Positions 24,351-35,917 of a stretch of DNA of 44,569 nucleotides are shown here, piece after piece. The stretch covers positions 1 through 44,569 of the forward strand of contig JAEWOJ010000133.1 of assembly GCA_023399815.1 (NCBI GenBank), given 5' to 3'. Positions within the stretch are counted from its first letter, which is position 1. Each line of letters starts with the position of its first letter. Origin of the DNA: Pseudomonadota bacterium (GTDB taxonomy: Bacteria; Pseudomonadota; Gammaproteobacteria; Xanthomonadales; Xanthomonadaceae). Position numbers and translations under genes: made by a program. Below the pieces are notes generated by a model. That model saw nothing but the letters and a program-made list of their open reading frames with translations, did no database searches and was not told the origin of the DNA.

Positions 24351-25022
24351 TCAGCAGCTGCCGTCGGGCAGCCAGCGCCGCACTTCATGCTGGATCGCGC
24401 CGCGCAGATCGATCAACTTGCGATGGAAGAAATGGCTGGTGTCGGGCATGCGCACCAGCTGCGGCGGCGCGGCCAGCGACGCCACCCACCGGTAGACCGC
24501 CTGCGCGTCGACCACCTCGTCGGCGTCGCCCTGCACCACCAGCCACTGCACCGGCGGCTGCAGCTGCTCGAAGTCCCAGGTGCGGCGGCCGACCGGCGGC
24601 GCGATGGAGATCAGCGCCTGCGGCCGCAGCGCCGTACTGGCGCGCAGCGAGACATAGGCGCCGAAGCTGAAACCGGCCAGCCACAGCGTGCAGTCCGGGC
24701 GCTGGGCGCGCACCCACGCGACCACCGCGCGCAGGTCGTCCTGCTCGCCCTCGCCGTTGTCGAAGCTGCCGGCCGAGGCGCCGACGCCGCGGAAATTGAA
24801 GCGCACGGTGGTGACGCCCAGTTCGCGCAGCGCGCGCGCAGCCATGGTCACCACCTTGTTGTGCATGCTGCCGCCCTCGGTGGACAGCGGGTGGCAGATG
24901 ACGGCGATGACGGGATGCGGGGCGACCCCGCTCTCGGGCAGGTCGACCGCGACTTCCAGCGGCCCGCTGGGGCCGTCCAGCATCAGCGCCGCCGATTCGT
25001 GGGGAAATGGGGGAGTGTGCAT
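24351..25022 (-). CDS. Alpha/beta hydrolase, YfhR/COG2945-like
   Basis: Protein of 223 residues from ATG 25022; the longer frame upstream lacks a ribosome site and would collide with the divergent transporter promoter. An alpha/beta-hydrolase core is visible: ICHPLSTEGGSMHNKVV (oxyanion region), VRFNFRGVGASAGSFDNGEGEQDD, the nucleophile elbow AGFSFGAYVSL with Ser, DADEVVD with the acid, and the His in PDTSHFFHRKL. This matches COG2945-type hydrolases, whose substrates are unknown. It sits two bases before zapE. Confidence 0.85.
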   Translation of the reverse strand: MHTPPFPHESAALMLDGPSGPLEVAVDLPESGVAPHPVIAVICHPLSTEGGSMHNKVVTMAARALRELGVTTVRFNFRGVGASAGSFDNGEGEQDDLRAVVAWVRAQRPDCTLWLAGFSFGAYVSLRASTALRPQALISIAPPVGRRTWDFEQLQPPVQWLVVQGDADEVVDAQAVYRWVASLAAPPQLVRMPDTSHFFHRKLIDLRGAIQHEVRRWLPDGSC

Positions 25023-25083
25023 GCGAACATGATACCGGCCCCGTCCGGCGGCATCATGCCGGCCCGCTTGCAAAGACGACTCC

Positions 25084-25947
25084 ATGTACTTCCTGATCCT
25101 CAGCGTGGCCTGCAGCGTGCTGGTCTCGGTCCTGCTGAAACTGGCGCCGCGACGCGGCATCGACATCGCCCAGGCCGTGACCTGGAACTACCTGGCCGCC
25201 AGCACGCTGTCGCTGCTGCTGCTCAGGCCCTCGCTGCAATCGCTGCAGGGCGGCCACGCGCCATGGCCGGCGCTGCTCGGCCTGGCGGTGGCGCTGCCGG
25301 GCATCTTCCTGGTGCTGGCGCGCGCCGTGCGCGAGGCCGGCATCGTGCGCAGCGACGTGGCGCAGCGGTTGTCGCTGCTGCTGTCGCTGGGCGCGGCGTT
25401 CCTGCTGTTCGGCGAACAGGCCAACGGCTGGAAGCTGGCCGGGCTGGGACTGGGCCTGCTGGCGATCGTCGGCGTCAGCGCGCGCAGCGGCGGCGCCGGC
25501 AACGCCACGTCTTCCAGCTGGCGCTGGCTGCTGGCGGTATGGGCCGGCTTCGCGCTGATCGACGTGCTGCTCAAGCAGGTGGCGCTGTCCGGCACCCCGG
25601 CCACCGCCGCGCTGCTGGTCAGCTTCGCCCTCGCCTTCGTGCTGATGCTGGGCTGGCAGCTGCAACGCCATTTCAGCGGCCGCCGCCGGCTCGATGCGCG
25701 CAACCTCGGCTTCGGCCTGCTGCTGGGCGCGATCAACTTCGGCAACATCCTGTTCTACGTGCGCGCACACCAGGCCTTGCCGCACAGCCCGGCCACCATC
25801 TTCGCCGGCATGAACATCGGCGTGGTCTGCCTGGGCGCGCTGGTCGGCATGCTCGCCTTCGGCGAGAAGACCAGCCGCTGGAACCGCATCGGCCTGGGCC
25901 TGGCGGTGGTGGCGATCGCGCTGATCGCGCGCGGCGCCACCGGCTGA
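25084..25947 (+). CDS. EamA-family (DMT) inner-membrane transporter
   Basis: Integral membrane protein of 287 residues with about ten hydrophobic segments arranged as two similar halves, typical of drug/metabolite transporters that export amino acids or small metabolites. The first half runs from MYFLILSVACSVLVSVLLK to GLGLLAIVGV, the second from WRWLLAVWAGFALIDVLLK to GLAVVAIALIAR. The sequence does not indicate a substrate. Its stop codon TGA abuts the stop of the convergent GTPase gene (joint TGATCA), leaving no intergenic DNA. Confidence 0.85.
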   Translation: MYFLILSVACSVLVSVLLKLAPRRGIDIAQAVTWNYLAASTLSLLLLRPSLQSLQGGHAPWPALLGLAVALPGIFLVLARAVREAGIVRSDVAQRLSLLLSLGAAFLLFGEQANGWKLAGLGLGLLAIVGVSARSGGAGNATSSSWRWLLAVWAGFALIDVLLKQVALSGTPATAALLVSFALAFVLMLGWQLQRHFSGRRRLDARNLGFGLLLGAINFGNILFYVRAHQALPHSPATIFAGMNIGVVCLGALVGMLAFGEKTSRWNRIGLGLAVVAIALIARGATG

Positions 25948-27276
25948 TCACGGCCGCCAGCGGGGAAACGGGTCGGCCATGCCCTGCCACGCCGCGGGCC
26001 CCCAGCCCATTTCCTCGTCGCTGAGCAGGCAGGCATCCAGCCCGGCACGGGCGCGGGCCTCGTCCAGGTCGACGCCGATCACCGCCAGTTCCTGCCGGCG
26101 GTCGCCCCACAACGGGTGCCAGAGCCGGCGCATGGCGGCATGTTCGGCGCTGTCCCCGACTTCCTCGGGCGATGGCGGCGGCGCATTCCAGCACGCCGCC
26201 TGCTGCCGTCGCCAACCGGCCTCGGTATAGGGCAACGGCGCCAGCGCGTCGTCCAGCGGGGCGTCCACCAGGCCGGCCCGCACGCGATGGCGGGCCGCGT
26301 ACCAGAACCCGGCCGCCTGCGTCTGCAATGCGGCGCCGACGCTGGACAGTTCGCCCACCCAGTCCATGCGGCTGGCCAGCCAGAAGAAGCCCTTGCTGCG
26401 GATTACCTCCGGCAGGCCGCTGTCGAGCAACTGCGCGAAACGCTGTGGGTGGAATGGGCGCCGCGCGCGATAGACGAAGCTGGCGATACCGTATGCCTCG
26501 GTTTCGGGCGTGTGCTCGCCGCGCAGTTCCTGCATCCAGCCCGGCGCCAGCTGTGCGCGGGCGAAGTCGAACAGGCCGGTATCCAGCAGTTGCGACGGCG
26601 CCACGTCGCCGTGGCACGAGGCGATGATCCGCGCCGTGCGGTTGAGCGCGCGCAGCACCGCGCGCACGCGCTGGCGCTGCAGGGCATCGATCCGGTCGCA
26701 CTTGCTGATGACGATGACGTCGGCGAACTCGACCTGGTCGCCCAGCAGGGCGACCAGGCTGCGGGCGTCGTCGGGCCCGGCCTGCCGGCCCAACCCGGCC
26801 AGCGTGGCGGTGGAGCCGAACTGGTCGAGGAAGCGGGTGCCATCGACCAGCGTGACCATGGTGTCCAGCCGCGCCACGTCCGACAGGCTGAAGCCCTCGG
26901 CGTCGCGCACCGCGAAGGTGGCGGCCACCGGCATCGGTTCGCCGATGCCGGTGGATTCGATCAACAGGTAGTCGTAGCGCCGCGCCAGCGCCAGCCGCCG
27001 GACCTCCTTCAGCAGGTCCTCGCGCAGCGTGCAGCAGATGCAGCCGTTGCTGAACTCCACCAGCGTTTCCTCGCTGCGCGACAGCGCCGCGCCGCCGTCG
27101 CGCAGCAGCCGGGCGTCGATGTTGATCTCGCTCATGTCGTTGACGATCACCGCCACCCGCAATCCATCGCGGTTGTGCAGCAACCGATTGAGCAGGGTGG
27201 TCTTGCCGGCCCCGAGGAACCCGGACAGGACAGTGACGGGAAGGCGGGTGTCGCGGCTGGCAATGTCCGTGGGCAT
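25948..27276 (-). CDS. COG0523 (CobW/ZNG-like) metal-chaperone GTPase
   Basis: G3E-family GTPase of 442 residues proposed to deliver zinc to client proteins under zinc limitation. Walker A GFLGAGKTT is at 19-27, the metal-binding CICC motif at 79-82, DGTRFLDQF follows, and ISKCD is the base-recognition loop. The C-terminal CobW domain (about 285-400) is complete. The start follows GGAG and is the only good candidate; the frame continues upstream without homology. It is divergent from a MerC-like protein, with a Zur-like palindrome centred 28 bases upstream of its start. That context favours the zinc branch of COG0523 (ZigA-like) over cobalt or nitrile-hydratase activators. Confidence 0.88.
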   Translation of the reverse strand: MPTDIASRDTRLPVTVLSGFLGAGKTTLLNRLLHNRDGLRVAVIVNDMSEINIDARLLRDGGAALSRSEETLVEFSNGCICCTLREDLLKEVRRLALARRYDYLLIESTGIGEPMPVAATFAVRDAEGFSLSDVARLDTMVTLVDGTRFLDQFGSTATLAGLGRQAGPDDARSLVALLGDQVEFADVIVISKCDRIDALQRQRVRAVLRALNRTARIIASCHGDVAPSQLLDTGLFDFARAQLAPGWMQELRGEHTPETEAYGIASFVYRARRPFHPQRFAQLLDSGLPEVIRSKGFFWLASRMDWVGELSSVGAALQTQAAGFWYAARHRVRAGLVDAPLDDALAPLPYTEAGWRRQQAACWNAPPPSPEEVGDSAEHAAMRRLWHPLWGDRRQELAVIGVDLDEARARAGLDACLLSDEEMGWGPAAWQGMADPFPRWRP

Positions 27277-27294
27277 GGCGATCGCTCCGAATGA

Positions 27295-27313
27295 TTTGTT
27301 ACTATATAACAAA
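27295..27313. promoter_or_regulatory. Zur-like operator between the GTPase and MerC genes
   Basis: Inverted repeat TTTGTTA-CTATA-TAACAAA, an AT-rich island in GC-rich DNA. It sits within the 55-base divergent gap and so could control both promoters. It resembles gammaproteobacterial Zur boxes (GTTATA..TATAAC). Zinc control is inferred from the box and the COG0523 gene. Confidence 0.72.
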
Positions 27314-27331
27314 ACAAACGGAAGGAAGGCC

Positions 27332-27709
27332 ATGAAACATGCAGCCAGCTGGGCCGATGCCTCGGCCATCGCCCTGTCCGGCCTGTGCCTGCTGCACTGC
27401 CTGGCGCTGCCGTTGCTGGCTTCGCTGTTGCCGCTGCTCGGCGCATGGAGCGAAGCCGAATGGGTGCACGGGCTGTTCGTCGCCCTGGCCATGCCGCTGA
27501 CCGGCTATGCGCTGTGGTGCACGCACCGGCGCCGGTCCCTGCCCGGCCCGCTATGGCTGGTGGCCGGCGGCGGCTTGTCGCTGCTGGCGGTGGGCGCGCT
27601 CGGCTGGCCATCGGCCCGGGCCGAGACCGGATTGACCGTTGCCGGCAGCCTGCTGCTGGCCGGCACCCACCTGTGGAATGCGCTGCGCCGCCGGCACGGC
27701 CATGCCTGA
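27332..27709 (+). CDS. MerC-domain small membrane protein
   Basis: Protein of 125 residues with four hydrophobic segments. Near the N-terminus LSGLCLLHCLALPLL carries a Cys-x3-Cys pair inside the first helix, characteristic of MerC-domain metal transporters. It begins 19 bases after the Zur-like palindrome with GGAAGGAAGG before the ATG. The name comes from mercury-resistance operons, but there is no merR/merA here and the promoter context indicates zinc limitation, so it is better viewed as a possible zinc-stress membrane protein. The frame upstream of 27332 runs through the promoter and is not coding. Confidence 0.8.
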   Translation: MKHAASWADASAIALSGLCLLHCLALPLLASLLPLLGAWSEAEWVHGLFVALAMPLTGYALWCTHRRRSLPGPLWLVAGGGLSLLAVGALGWPSARAETGLTVAGSLLLAGTHLWNALRRRHGHA

Positions 27710-27756
27710 GCCATGCGGCGGCAGGTGATCGCGTTGCGGACCGGCGGAACGCGCGC

Positions 27757-29487
27757 TTACGGGCCGTCGAAGCCCAGCAGCAAGGGGTCGTGGTCCGAAC
27801 TGCGCCACGGACCGGGCACGTTGCGCCCCTGGTAGCCCGTTTCGTCGGCCTCGTCGGCGTTGATGTGCCATTCGGCCGCACCCTTCAGCCGCGCCGCCAT
27901 GCCTGGATTGAGCAGGGCGTGGTCGAGGCGGCCGGTCAGGCCGTTGTAGACGTAGCTGTAGGGCTGGTGCACGCCGGCCACCTTGAACGCATCCTGCCAG
28001 CCGTCGGCATGCAGCTGGCGGATCGGGTCTTCCATCGCATAGGCGTTGAAGTCGCCCAGCAGCACCGCATCGCGGCTGCCGCTGCCGGTCGGGTCGCGCT
28101 GCAGCCACTGGTTCAGCAGCCGCGCCGATTCCACGCGGGTGGCGTTCCAGCAGCCCTGGCCGTCGTTCTGGTCGGCATCGGCGCCGGTCGCGTCGGTGCA
28201 GCCCTTGGACTTGAAGTGGTTGGCCACGACCACGAACGGCTGGCCCTTGCGGCCCATGCGGAAGGCCTGCGCCAACGGCACGCGGCTGCGCTCGCCGAAC
28301 GGTTCGTGTTCCAGCACCGCCGGCTTGCCCACCGGCGCCACGCGCGAGGCACGGTAGATGATGCCGACGCGGATCGGGTTGTCGCCCGGACCCTTGCCGG
28401 CATCGACGAACGCCCAGTCGCCGTCCCTGCCCTGGCCGTCGTTGAGCGCGCGCACCAGTCCGGCGATCGCCGAATCCGGGCCGTAACCGTCGTTCTCCAG
28501 CTCCATCAGCGCGGCCACGTCCGCCCCGAGGCCGCGGATGGTGGCGATCAGCTTGGCCTGCTGCGCCTGGAACTGCGCGCTGGTCTTCGCGCCGCGCAGG
28601 GTCGGAAAGCCACCGCCACGGCCGTCGCCATTGAAATAGTTCTCCAGGTTGAAGGCGGCGACGTGCAGCGCGCCCGGCACCACCGGCGGCTGCGGGCGCT
28701 CGGCGACCGGCACCTGCAACGGATGGGTCAGCTGCAGCCGGTAGCCCGCGTCGAAGCGCTGGTCGACCACGCCTTCGACACCCGTGAACACCATGCCGGT
28801 ACGCAGCACCGCGTCCCCCGGCAGATAGGGCACGCCGGCCGGATCGCGCCGGCTGCTGCCATCGTCCAGGCGCAGGCGGCGGCGTGCATTGTCGGCCACC
28901 AGTGCCGCGTTCTCGGCGGTGCCGGCGGCGGCCAGTTCGCTGGGCTGCCACAACCGGCCTTCGAAGGCGACGGTGAGTTCGCCATGGCGCGCGAGCTGGT
29001 CCTGCCCGGACAAGGTCAACGGCGCGGCGATGCGCACCTGCATGCCTTCCAGCGCTTCCCAGCTGGCGGGCGCGCCATCGAGCACGACGACCGGCGGCGC
29101 CGGGCGGGATCGGGCCGCGACGATCTTGTCCGCCTGCAGCGCGGTCAGCGTCTGCCCACTCTTGCCGGCCACCAGTTCCTGCACCGTTCCGGTGATGCGC
29201 AGCCACTGCCCGGCCTGCACGGCCTGCTCCGGCGCGAGCTGCACGAACAGCGCATCGGACGTGGCCGCATCGCCATCGCCGCCGTCCTGCACGAATACAC
29301 CGCCCAGGCCGTCGCGCAGGTCGGCGGTGACGACGCCTTCGATGGTCACCTGCCGCCCTTCCAGGGGACTGCGCTCGCCGCTGCCCTGCACCTGGCCGAT
29401 GGCGATGACGGACGGCCCCTTGGCAACGGCCTGCGGAGCGAGGGCAAGAGACAGGGACAGGGCGAGAAGCGAAGGAAGGCAGCGCAT
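27757..29487 (-). CDS. Exported endonuclease/exonuclease/phosphatase-family nuclease (ExeM/NucH-like)
   Basis: Secreted or periplasmic nuclease of 576 residues. A signal peptide (about 1-22, AVA|KG) is followed by an OB-fold-like N-terminal region (about 23-250: GRQVTIEGVVTADL, WLRITGTVQEL) and an EEP catalytic domain (about 285-576) with FNLENYFN, the metal-binding Glu in ALMELENDG, VANHFKSKG, LLGDFNAYAMEDP and the terminal SSDHDPLLLGF. This is the ExeM/NucH architecture of extracellular DNases that act on environmental or biofilm DNA. The start is chosen at 29487 behind GGAG; a much longer frame upstream overlaps the cytochrome gene and is spurious. It is convergent with the MerC gene. Confidence 0.9.
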   Translation of the reverse strand: MRCLPSLLALSLSLALAPQAVAKGPSVIAIGQVQGSGERSPLEGRQVTIEGVVTADLRDGLGGVFVQDGGDGDAATSDALFVQLAPEQAVQAGQWLRITGTVQELVAGKSGQTLTALQADKIVAARSRPAPPVVVLDGAPASWEALEGMQVRIAAPLTLSGQDQLARHGELTVAFEGRLWQPSELAAAGTAENAALVADNARRRLRLDDGSSRRDPAGVPYLPGDAVLRTGMVFTGVEGVVDQRFDAGYRLQLTHPLQVPVAERPQPPVVPGALHVAAFNLENYFNGDGRGGGFPTLRGAKTSAQFQAQQAKLIATIRGLGADVAALMELENDGYGPDSAIAGLVRALNDGQGRDGDWAFVDAGKGPGDNPIRVGIIYRASRVAPVGKPAVLEHEPFGERSRVPLAQAFRMGRKGQPFVVVANHFKSKGCTDATGADADQNDGQGCWNATRVESARLLNQWLQRDPTGSGSRDAVLLGDFNAYAMEDPIRQLHADGWQDAFKVAGVHQPYSYVYNGLTGRLDHALLNPGMAARLKGAAEWHINADEADETGYQGRNVPGPWRSSDHDPLLLGFDGP

Positions 29488-29561
29488 GGGTCGGGCTCCG
29501 GAACGGCGGAAAGCAAAGCGCCGCCCGATGGGCGGCGCCGTGTGTCCATGATGGGGACGAT

Positions 29562-30083
29562 TTATTTCAGATTGGCCAGCATCCAGTCCACGGTGGCGTG
29601 GATCTGCGCTTCGCTGAGCCCGGCGTTGCCGCCCTTGGGCGGCATCACCCCGCCATCCGGGCCGGTATAGCCTTCGATGGCGTGCTTGTAGAGCGTCTCG
29701 GTGCCCTGGGCGATGCGCTTGTCCCAGTGCGCGTGATCCAGCGTCGGCGCCATGCCCACGCCAGTCAGGTGGCAGGCGGTGCAGAGCTTGTCGAAGATCA
29801 CCTTGCCATCCAGGGTGCCGTCGTAGGCGCCGCCCGCGGCCGCGGCCTTGGCGGCAGCGGCTTGCGCCGCGGCGGCCTGCGCGGCGGCGCCGGTGCTGCC
29901 GGCGTACACCGCACCAGCCGGCGCGATGCGCTGGTCGACGCGCTGGACGGCAAGCGGGGAGGCTTCGGTGGGGATCGCACGTTGCAGGAACGCCGCGAAG
30001 ATGATCAGTCCGATCGTGAGGATGACCAGGATGGCTATCACGATGGAAAAGCGCTTCAGGAACTGGAGGTCGTAATTCCGCAC
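29562..30083 (-). CDS. Membrane-anchored cytochrome c5-like protein
   Basis: Electron carrier of 173 residues. One N-terminal membrane helix (about 12-33) anchors it, followed by an Ala-rich linker (about 65-85, mostly Ala with Gln and Lys) and a single class I c-type heme domain. The heme motif CTACH has Cys101, Cys104 and His105, with axial Met147 in GGVMPPKGG. It resembles cytochrome c5 family proteins that pass electrons in aerobic or denitrifying chains. No oxidase gene is adjacent; the nuclease downstream is 74 bases away and probably unrelated. Confidence 0.92.
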   Translation of the reverse strand: MRNYDLQFLKRFSIVIAILVILTIGLIIFAAFLQRAIPTEASPLAVQRVDQRIAPAGAVYAGSTGAAAQAAAAQAAAAKAAAAGGAYDGTLDGKVIFDKLCTACHLTGVGMAPTLDHAHWDKRIAQGTETLYKHAIEGYTGPDGGVMPPKGGNAGLSEAQIHATVDWMLANLK

Positions 30084-30196
30084 GTATCAATACCCCTGGC
30101 AAGTAGTCGTGGACCACAGCTATTGGTCCAGTATAGACCAGCGTCCCCTCCCGGCCGCAACGGACCGGACGGCGCCTGCGGCGATGTGCCGCAGGG

Positions 30197-30829
30197 CTAG
30201 ATATCCCTGTCGCCGACCCGCGCGTCCACGCCGGCCGCACGCAGGCAGAGCGCACCGATCGCATCGACCAGAGGCTCGCCATCGCGCAGGCCATCGCGGC
30301 TGGGCGCGGTAGGCCCGACCAGCGCTTCGGTGAAGGCGCCGACGATGCAGGCCGCACTCACGTCCAGGTCCTGCGCCGGGAATTCGCCGCCGCGCACGCC
30401 GTCGTCGAGGATGCGCTTGAACACATCGCCGAACAGCCGCCGGCAGCGGATGCGCTCGGCCTCCACTTCCGGATCCACCGGTTCGGCGATGAAGGCATAG
30501 GCCAGCGCCGGCCCGGCCAGCGCGCGGCGCACGAACGAGGCCACCGCGCGCTGCAGGCGCTGCGCCGCCGGCTGCGGCTCGTCGGCGATGGCCGACAGGA
30601 TCTCCAGTTCGTGCTCGACCGCGGCGGTCAGCACTTCCACGAACAGTTCGGCCTTGGACGGGAAATGCCGGTAGATCAGCCCGGTGGACACACCCGCCTC
30701 GGCCGCCACCGCGGTGATCGGCGCGTTGCGGTAGCCACCGGCGGCGACCAGCCGGCGGGCCGCGGCAAGGATCGCCTCGCGGTTGCCGGCGAGGCGCTTT
30801 TCCATCAATTCCGAGCGTTTGTAGGCCAT
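30197..30829 (-). CDS. TetR-family regulator, probable repressor of the liu genes
   Basis: Dimeric DNA-binding protein of 210 residues. The helix-turn-helix is clear: REAILAAARRLVAAGGYRNAPITAVAAEAGVSTGLIYRHFPSKAELF (about 18-62). The C-terminal ligand pocket is of the fatty-acid or acyl-CoA type by general composition only. It is divergent from an acyl-CoA dehydrogenase that starts the leucine-catabolic set, and an inverted repeat lies 15 bases from its start. By position it should control leucine or isovalerate degradation, responding to a pathway acyl-CoA. Confidence 0.85.
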   Translation of the reverse strand: MAYKRSELMEKRLAGNREAILAAARRLVAAGGYRNAPITAVAAEAGVSTGLIYRHFPSKAELFVEVLTAAVEHELEILSAIADEPQPAAQRLQRAVASFVRRALAGPALAYAFIAEPVDPEVEAERIRCRRLFGDVFKRILDDGVRGGEFPAQDLDVSAACIVGAFTEALVGPTAPSRDGLRDGEPLVDAIGALCLRAAGVDARVGDRDI

Positions 30830-30843
30830 GGACTGATTCTAGG

Positions 30844-30856
30844 TTCAATTTTTGAA
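30844..30856. promoter_or_regulatory. Candidate operator of the TetR regulator
   Basis: Inverted repeat TTCAA-TTT-TTGAA in an AT-rich stretch of the divergent region. It is 15 bases upstream of the TetR start and 120 bases before liuA, so it could control both. A possible liuA promoter (TTCACT at 30863, TAGGCT at 30886, 17-base spacer) lies next to it. Confidence 0.55.
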
Positions 30857-30976
30857 TTTGTATTCACTTTTTACATCCGAACCGCTAGGCTGCACGCAAA
30901 CGCCCGTGCCGGCGGCCTTTCCGCCGCCTCCCCCACCCGGAGCGCCCATCCTGCCCAGCTGTCGCGGAGCCGCCCC

Positions 30977-32140
30977 ATGCACGTACCCACCCTGTCCTTC
31001 GACCTCGGCGAAGAGATCGACATGCTGCGCGAAAGCGTGGCGCAGTTCGCCGCCGCGCAGATCGCGCCGCTGGCCGAGGAAGCCGACGCCGGCAACCACT
31101 TCCCCAACGCGCTGTGGCGCCAGCTCGGCGAACAGGGCCTGCTGGGCATGACCGTGGAAGAAGAATACGGCGGCAGCGGCATGGGCTATCTGGCGCACGT
31201 GGTGGCGATGGAGGAAATCTCGCGCGCCTCCGGCGGCATCGGCCTGTCCTACGGCGCGCACTCCAACCTGTGCCTCAACCAGCTGCGCAAGAATGCCAGC
31301 GAGGCGCAGAAGCAGCGTTACCTGCCGAAGCTGTGCAGCGGCGAACACGTCGGCGCGCTGGCGATGAGCGAACCGGGCGCGGGCTCGGACGTGGTGTCGA
31401 TGAAGCTGCGCGCGGACAGGCGCGGCGACCACTACGTGCTCAACGGCAACAAGATGTGGATCACCAACGGCCCCGACGCCGACGTGCTGGTGGTCTACGC
31501 CAAGACCGACGCCAGCGCCGGCTCGCGCGGCATCACCGCCTTCATCGTCGAGAAGGGCATGAAGGGCTTTTCCACCGCGCAGAAGCTGGACAAGCTGGGC
31601 ATGCGCTCGTCCAACACCTGCGAACTGGTGTTCGAGGACTGCGAGGTACCGGCCGAGAACGTGCTCGGCGAGGTCGGCGGTGGCGTCAAGGTGCTGATGT
31701 CCGGGCTGGACTACGAGCGCGTGGTGCTGTCCGGCGGCCCGCTCGGCCTGATGGCCGCGGCCCTGGACGTGGTGCTGCCGTACGTGCACGAACGCAAGCA
31801 GTTCGGCGAGGCGATCGGCACCTTCCAGCTGATCCAGGCCAAGATCGCCGACATGTACGTCGGCCTCAACGCCTGCCGCGCCTATGTGTATGCGGTGGCG
31901 CGCGCCTGCGACCAAGGCCGCACCACGCGGCAGGACGCGGCCGGCGCGATCCTGTATTCGGCCGAGAAGGCGACGTGGGCGGCCGGGCAGGCGATCCAGA
32001 TCCTCGGCGGCAATGGCTACATCAACGACTATCCGACCGGGCGCCTGTGGCGCGACGCCAAGCTGTACGAGATCGGCGCGGGCACCTCGGAGATCCGCCG
32101 CATGCTGATCGGGCGCGAGCTGTTCCAGCGCACCGCATGA
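30977..32140 (+). CDS. liuA: Isovaleryl-CoA dehydrogenase
   Basis: FAD flavoenzyme converting isovaleryl-CoA to 3-methylcrotonyl-CoA, third step of leucine degradation, passing electrons to ETF. The protein is 387 residues. Signatures: SEPGAGSD (131-138), GNKMWITNG FAD loop, and the catalytic base Glu247 in LDYERVVLSGGP, whose position matches Glu254 of human IVD and is diagnostic against short-chain acyl-CoA dehydrogenases. The C-terminal ILGGNGYINDYPTGRLWRDAKLYEIGAGTSEIRR is complete. The start has GGAG eight bases before. It is followed by methylcrotonyl-CoA carboxylase subunits. The liuC hydratase and liuE lyase are not in this cluster. Confidence 0.93.
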   Translation: MHVPTLSFDLGEEIDMLRESVAQFAAAQIAPLAEEADAGNHFPNALWRQLGEQGLLGMTVEEEYGGSGMGYLAHVVAMEEISRASGGIGLSYGAHSNLCLNQLRKNASEAQKQRYLPKLCSGEHVGALAMSEPGAGSDVVSMKLRADRRGDHYVLNGNKMWITNGPDADVLVVYAKTDASAGSRGITAFIVEKGMKGFSTAQKLDKLGMRSSNTCELVFEDCEVPAENVLGEVGGGVKVLMSGLDYERVVLSGGPLGLMAAALDVVLPYVHERKQFGEAIGTFQLIQAKIADMYVGLNACRAYVYAVARACDQGRTTRQDAAGAILYSAEKATWAAGQAIQILGGNGYINDYPTGRLWRDAKLYEIGAGTSEIRRMLIGRELFQRTA

Positions 32141-32146
32141 TGAAAG

Positions 32147-32270
32147 CCCCTCTCCCACCGGGAGAGGGGTTGGGGAGAGGGTCGGTGGAGTCCCGATGGT
32201 TCAGGCATCACGGACTCCGTTCACCCCTCATCCGGCGCTTCGCGCCACCTTCTCCCGACAGGAGAAGGGA
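32147..32270. repeat. Dispersed intergenic repeat, copy 2
   Basis: Same element as 20416-20535: CCCCTCTCCC..GGGAGAGGGGTTGGG, GGTGGAGTCC, ACTCCGTTCACCCCTCATCCG, CTTCGCGCCACCTTCTCCC..GGAGAAGGG. Here it lies between two genes of one apparent operon, so it may attenuate or process the liuA-liuB transcript. Confidence 0.75.
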
Positions 32271-32288
32271 ACAGCAGGAACCACCGCC

Positions 32289-33899
<1,611 letters not shown>

Positions 33900-33918
33900 C
33901 GGCGAGCGGAGACCTTCC

Positions 33919-35889
<1,971 letters not shown>

Positions 35890-35917
35890 CACCGTAGCCC
35901 GCCTGGGGCGACGAACC

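Noticed and set aside
27332..27709. Mercury-resistance operon
   Set aside because: Only the MerC-like domain is present; there is no merR, merA, merT or merP, and the promoter carries a Zur-like box.
27757..30357. An 866-codon reading frame starting upstream of the nuclease
   Set aside because: The upstream half overlaps the intact cytochrome gene in another frame; the nuclease has its own signal peptide and ribosome site at 29487.
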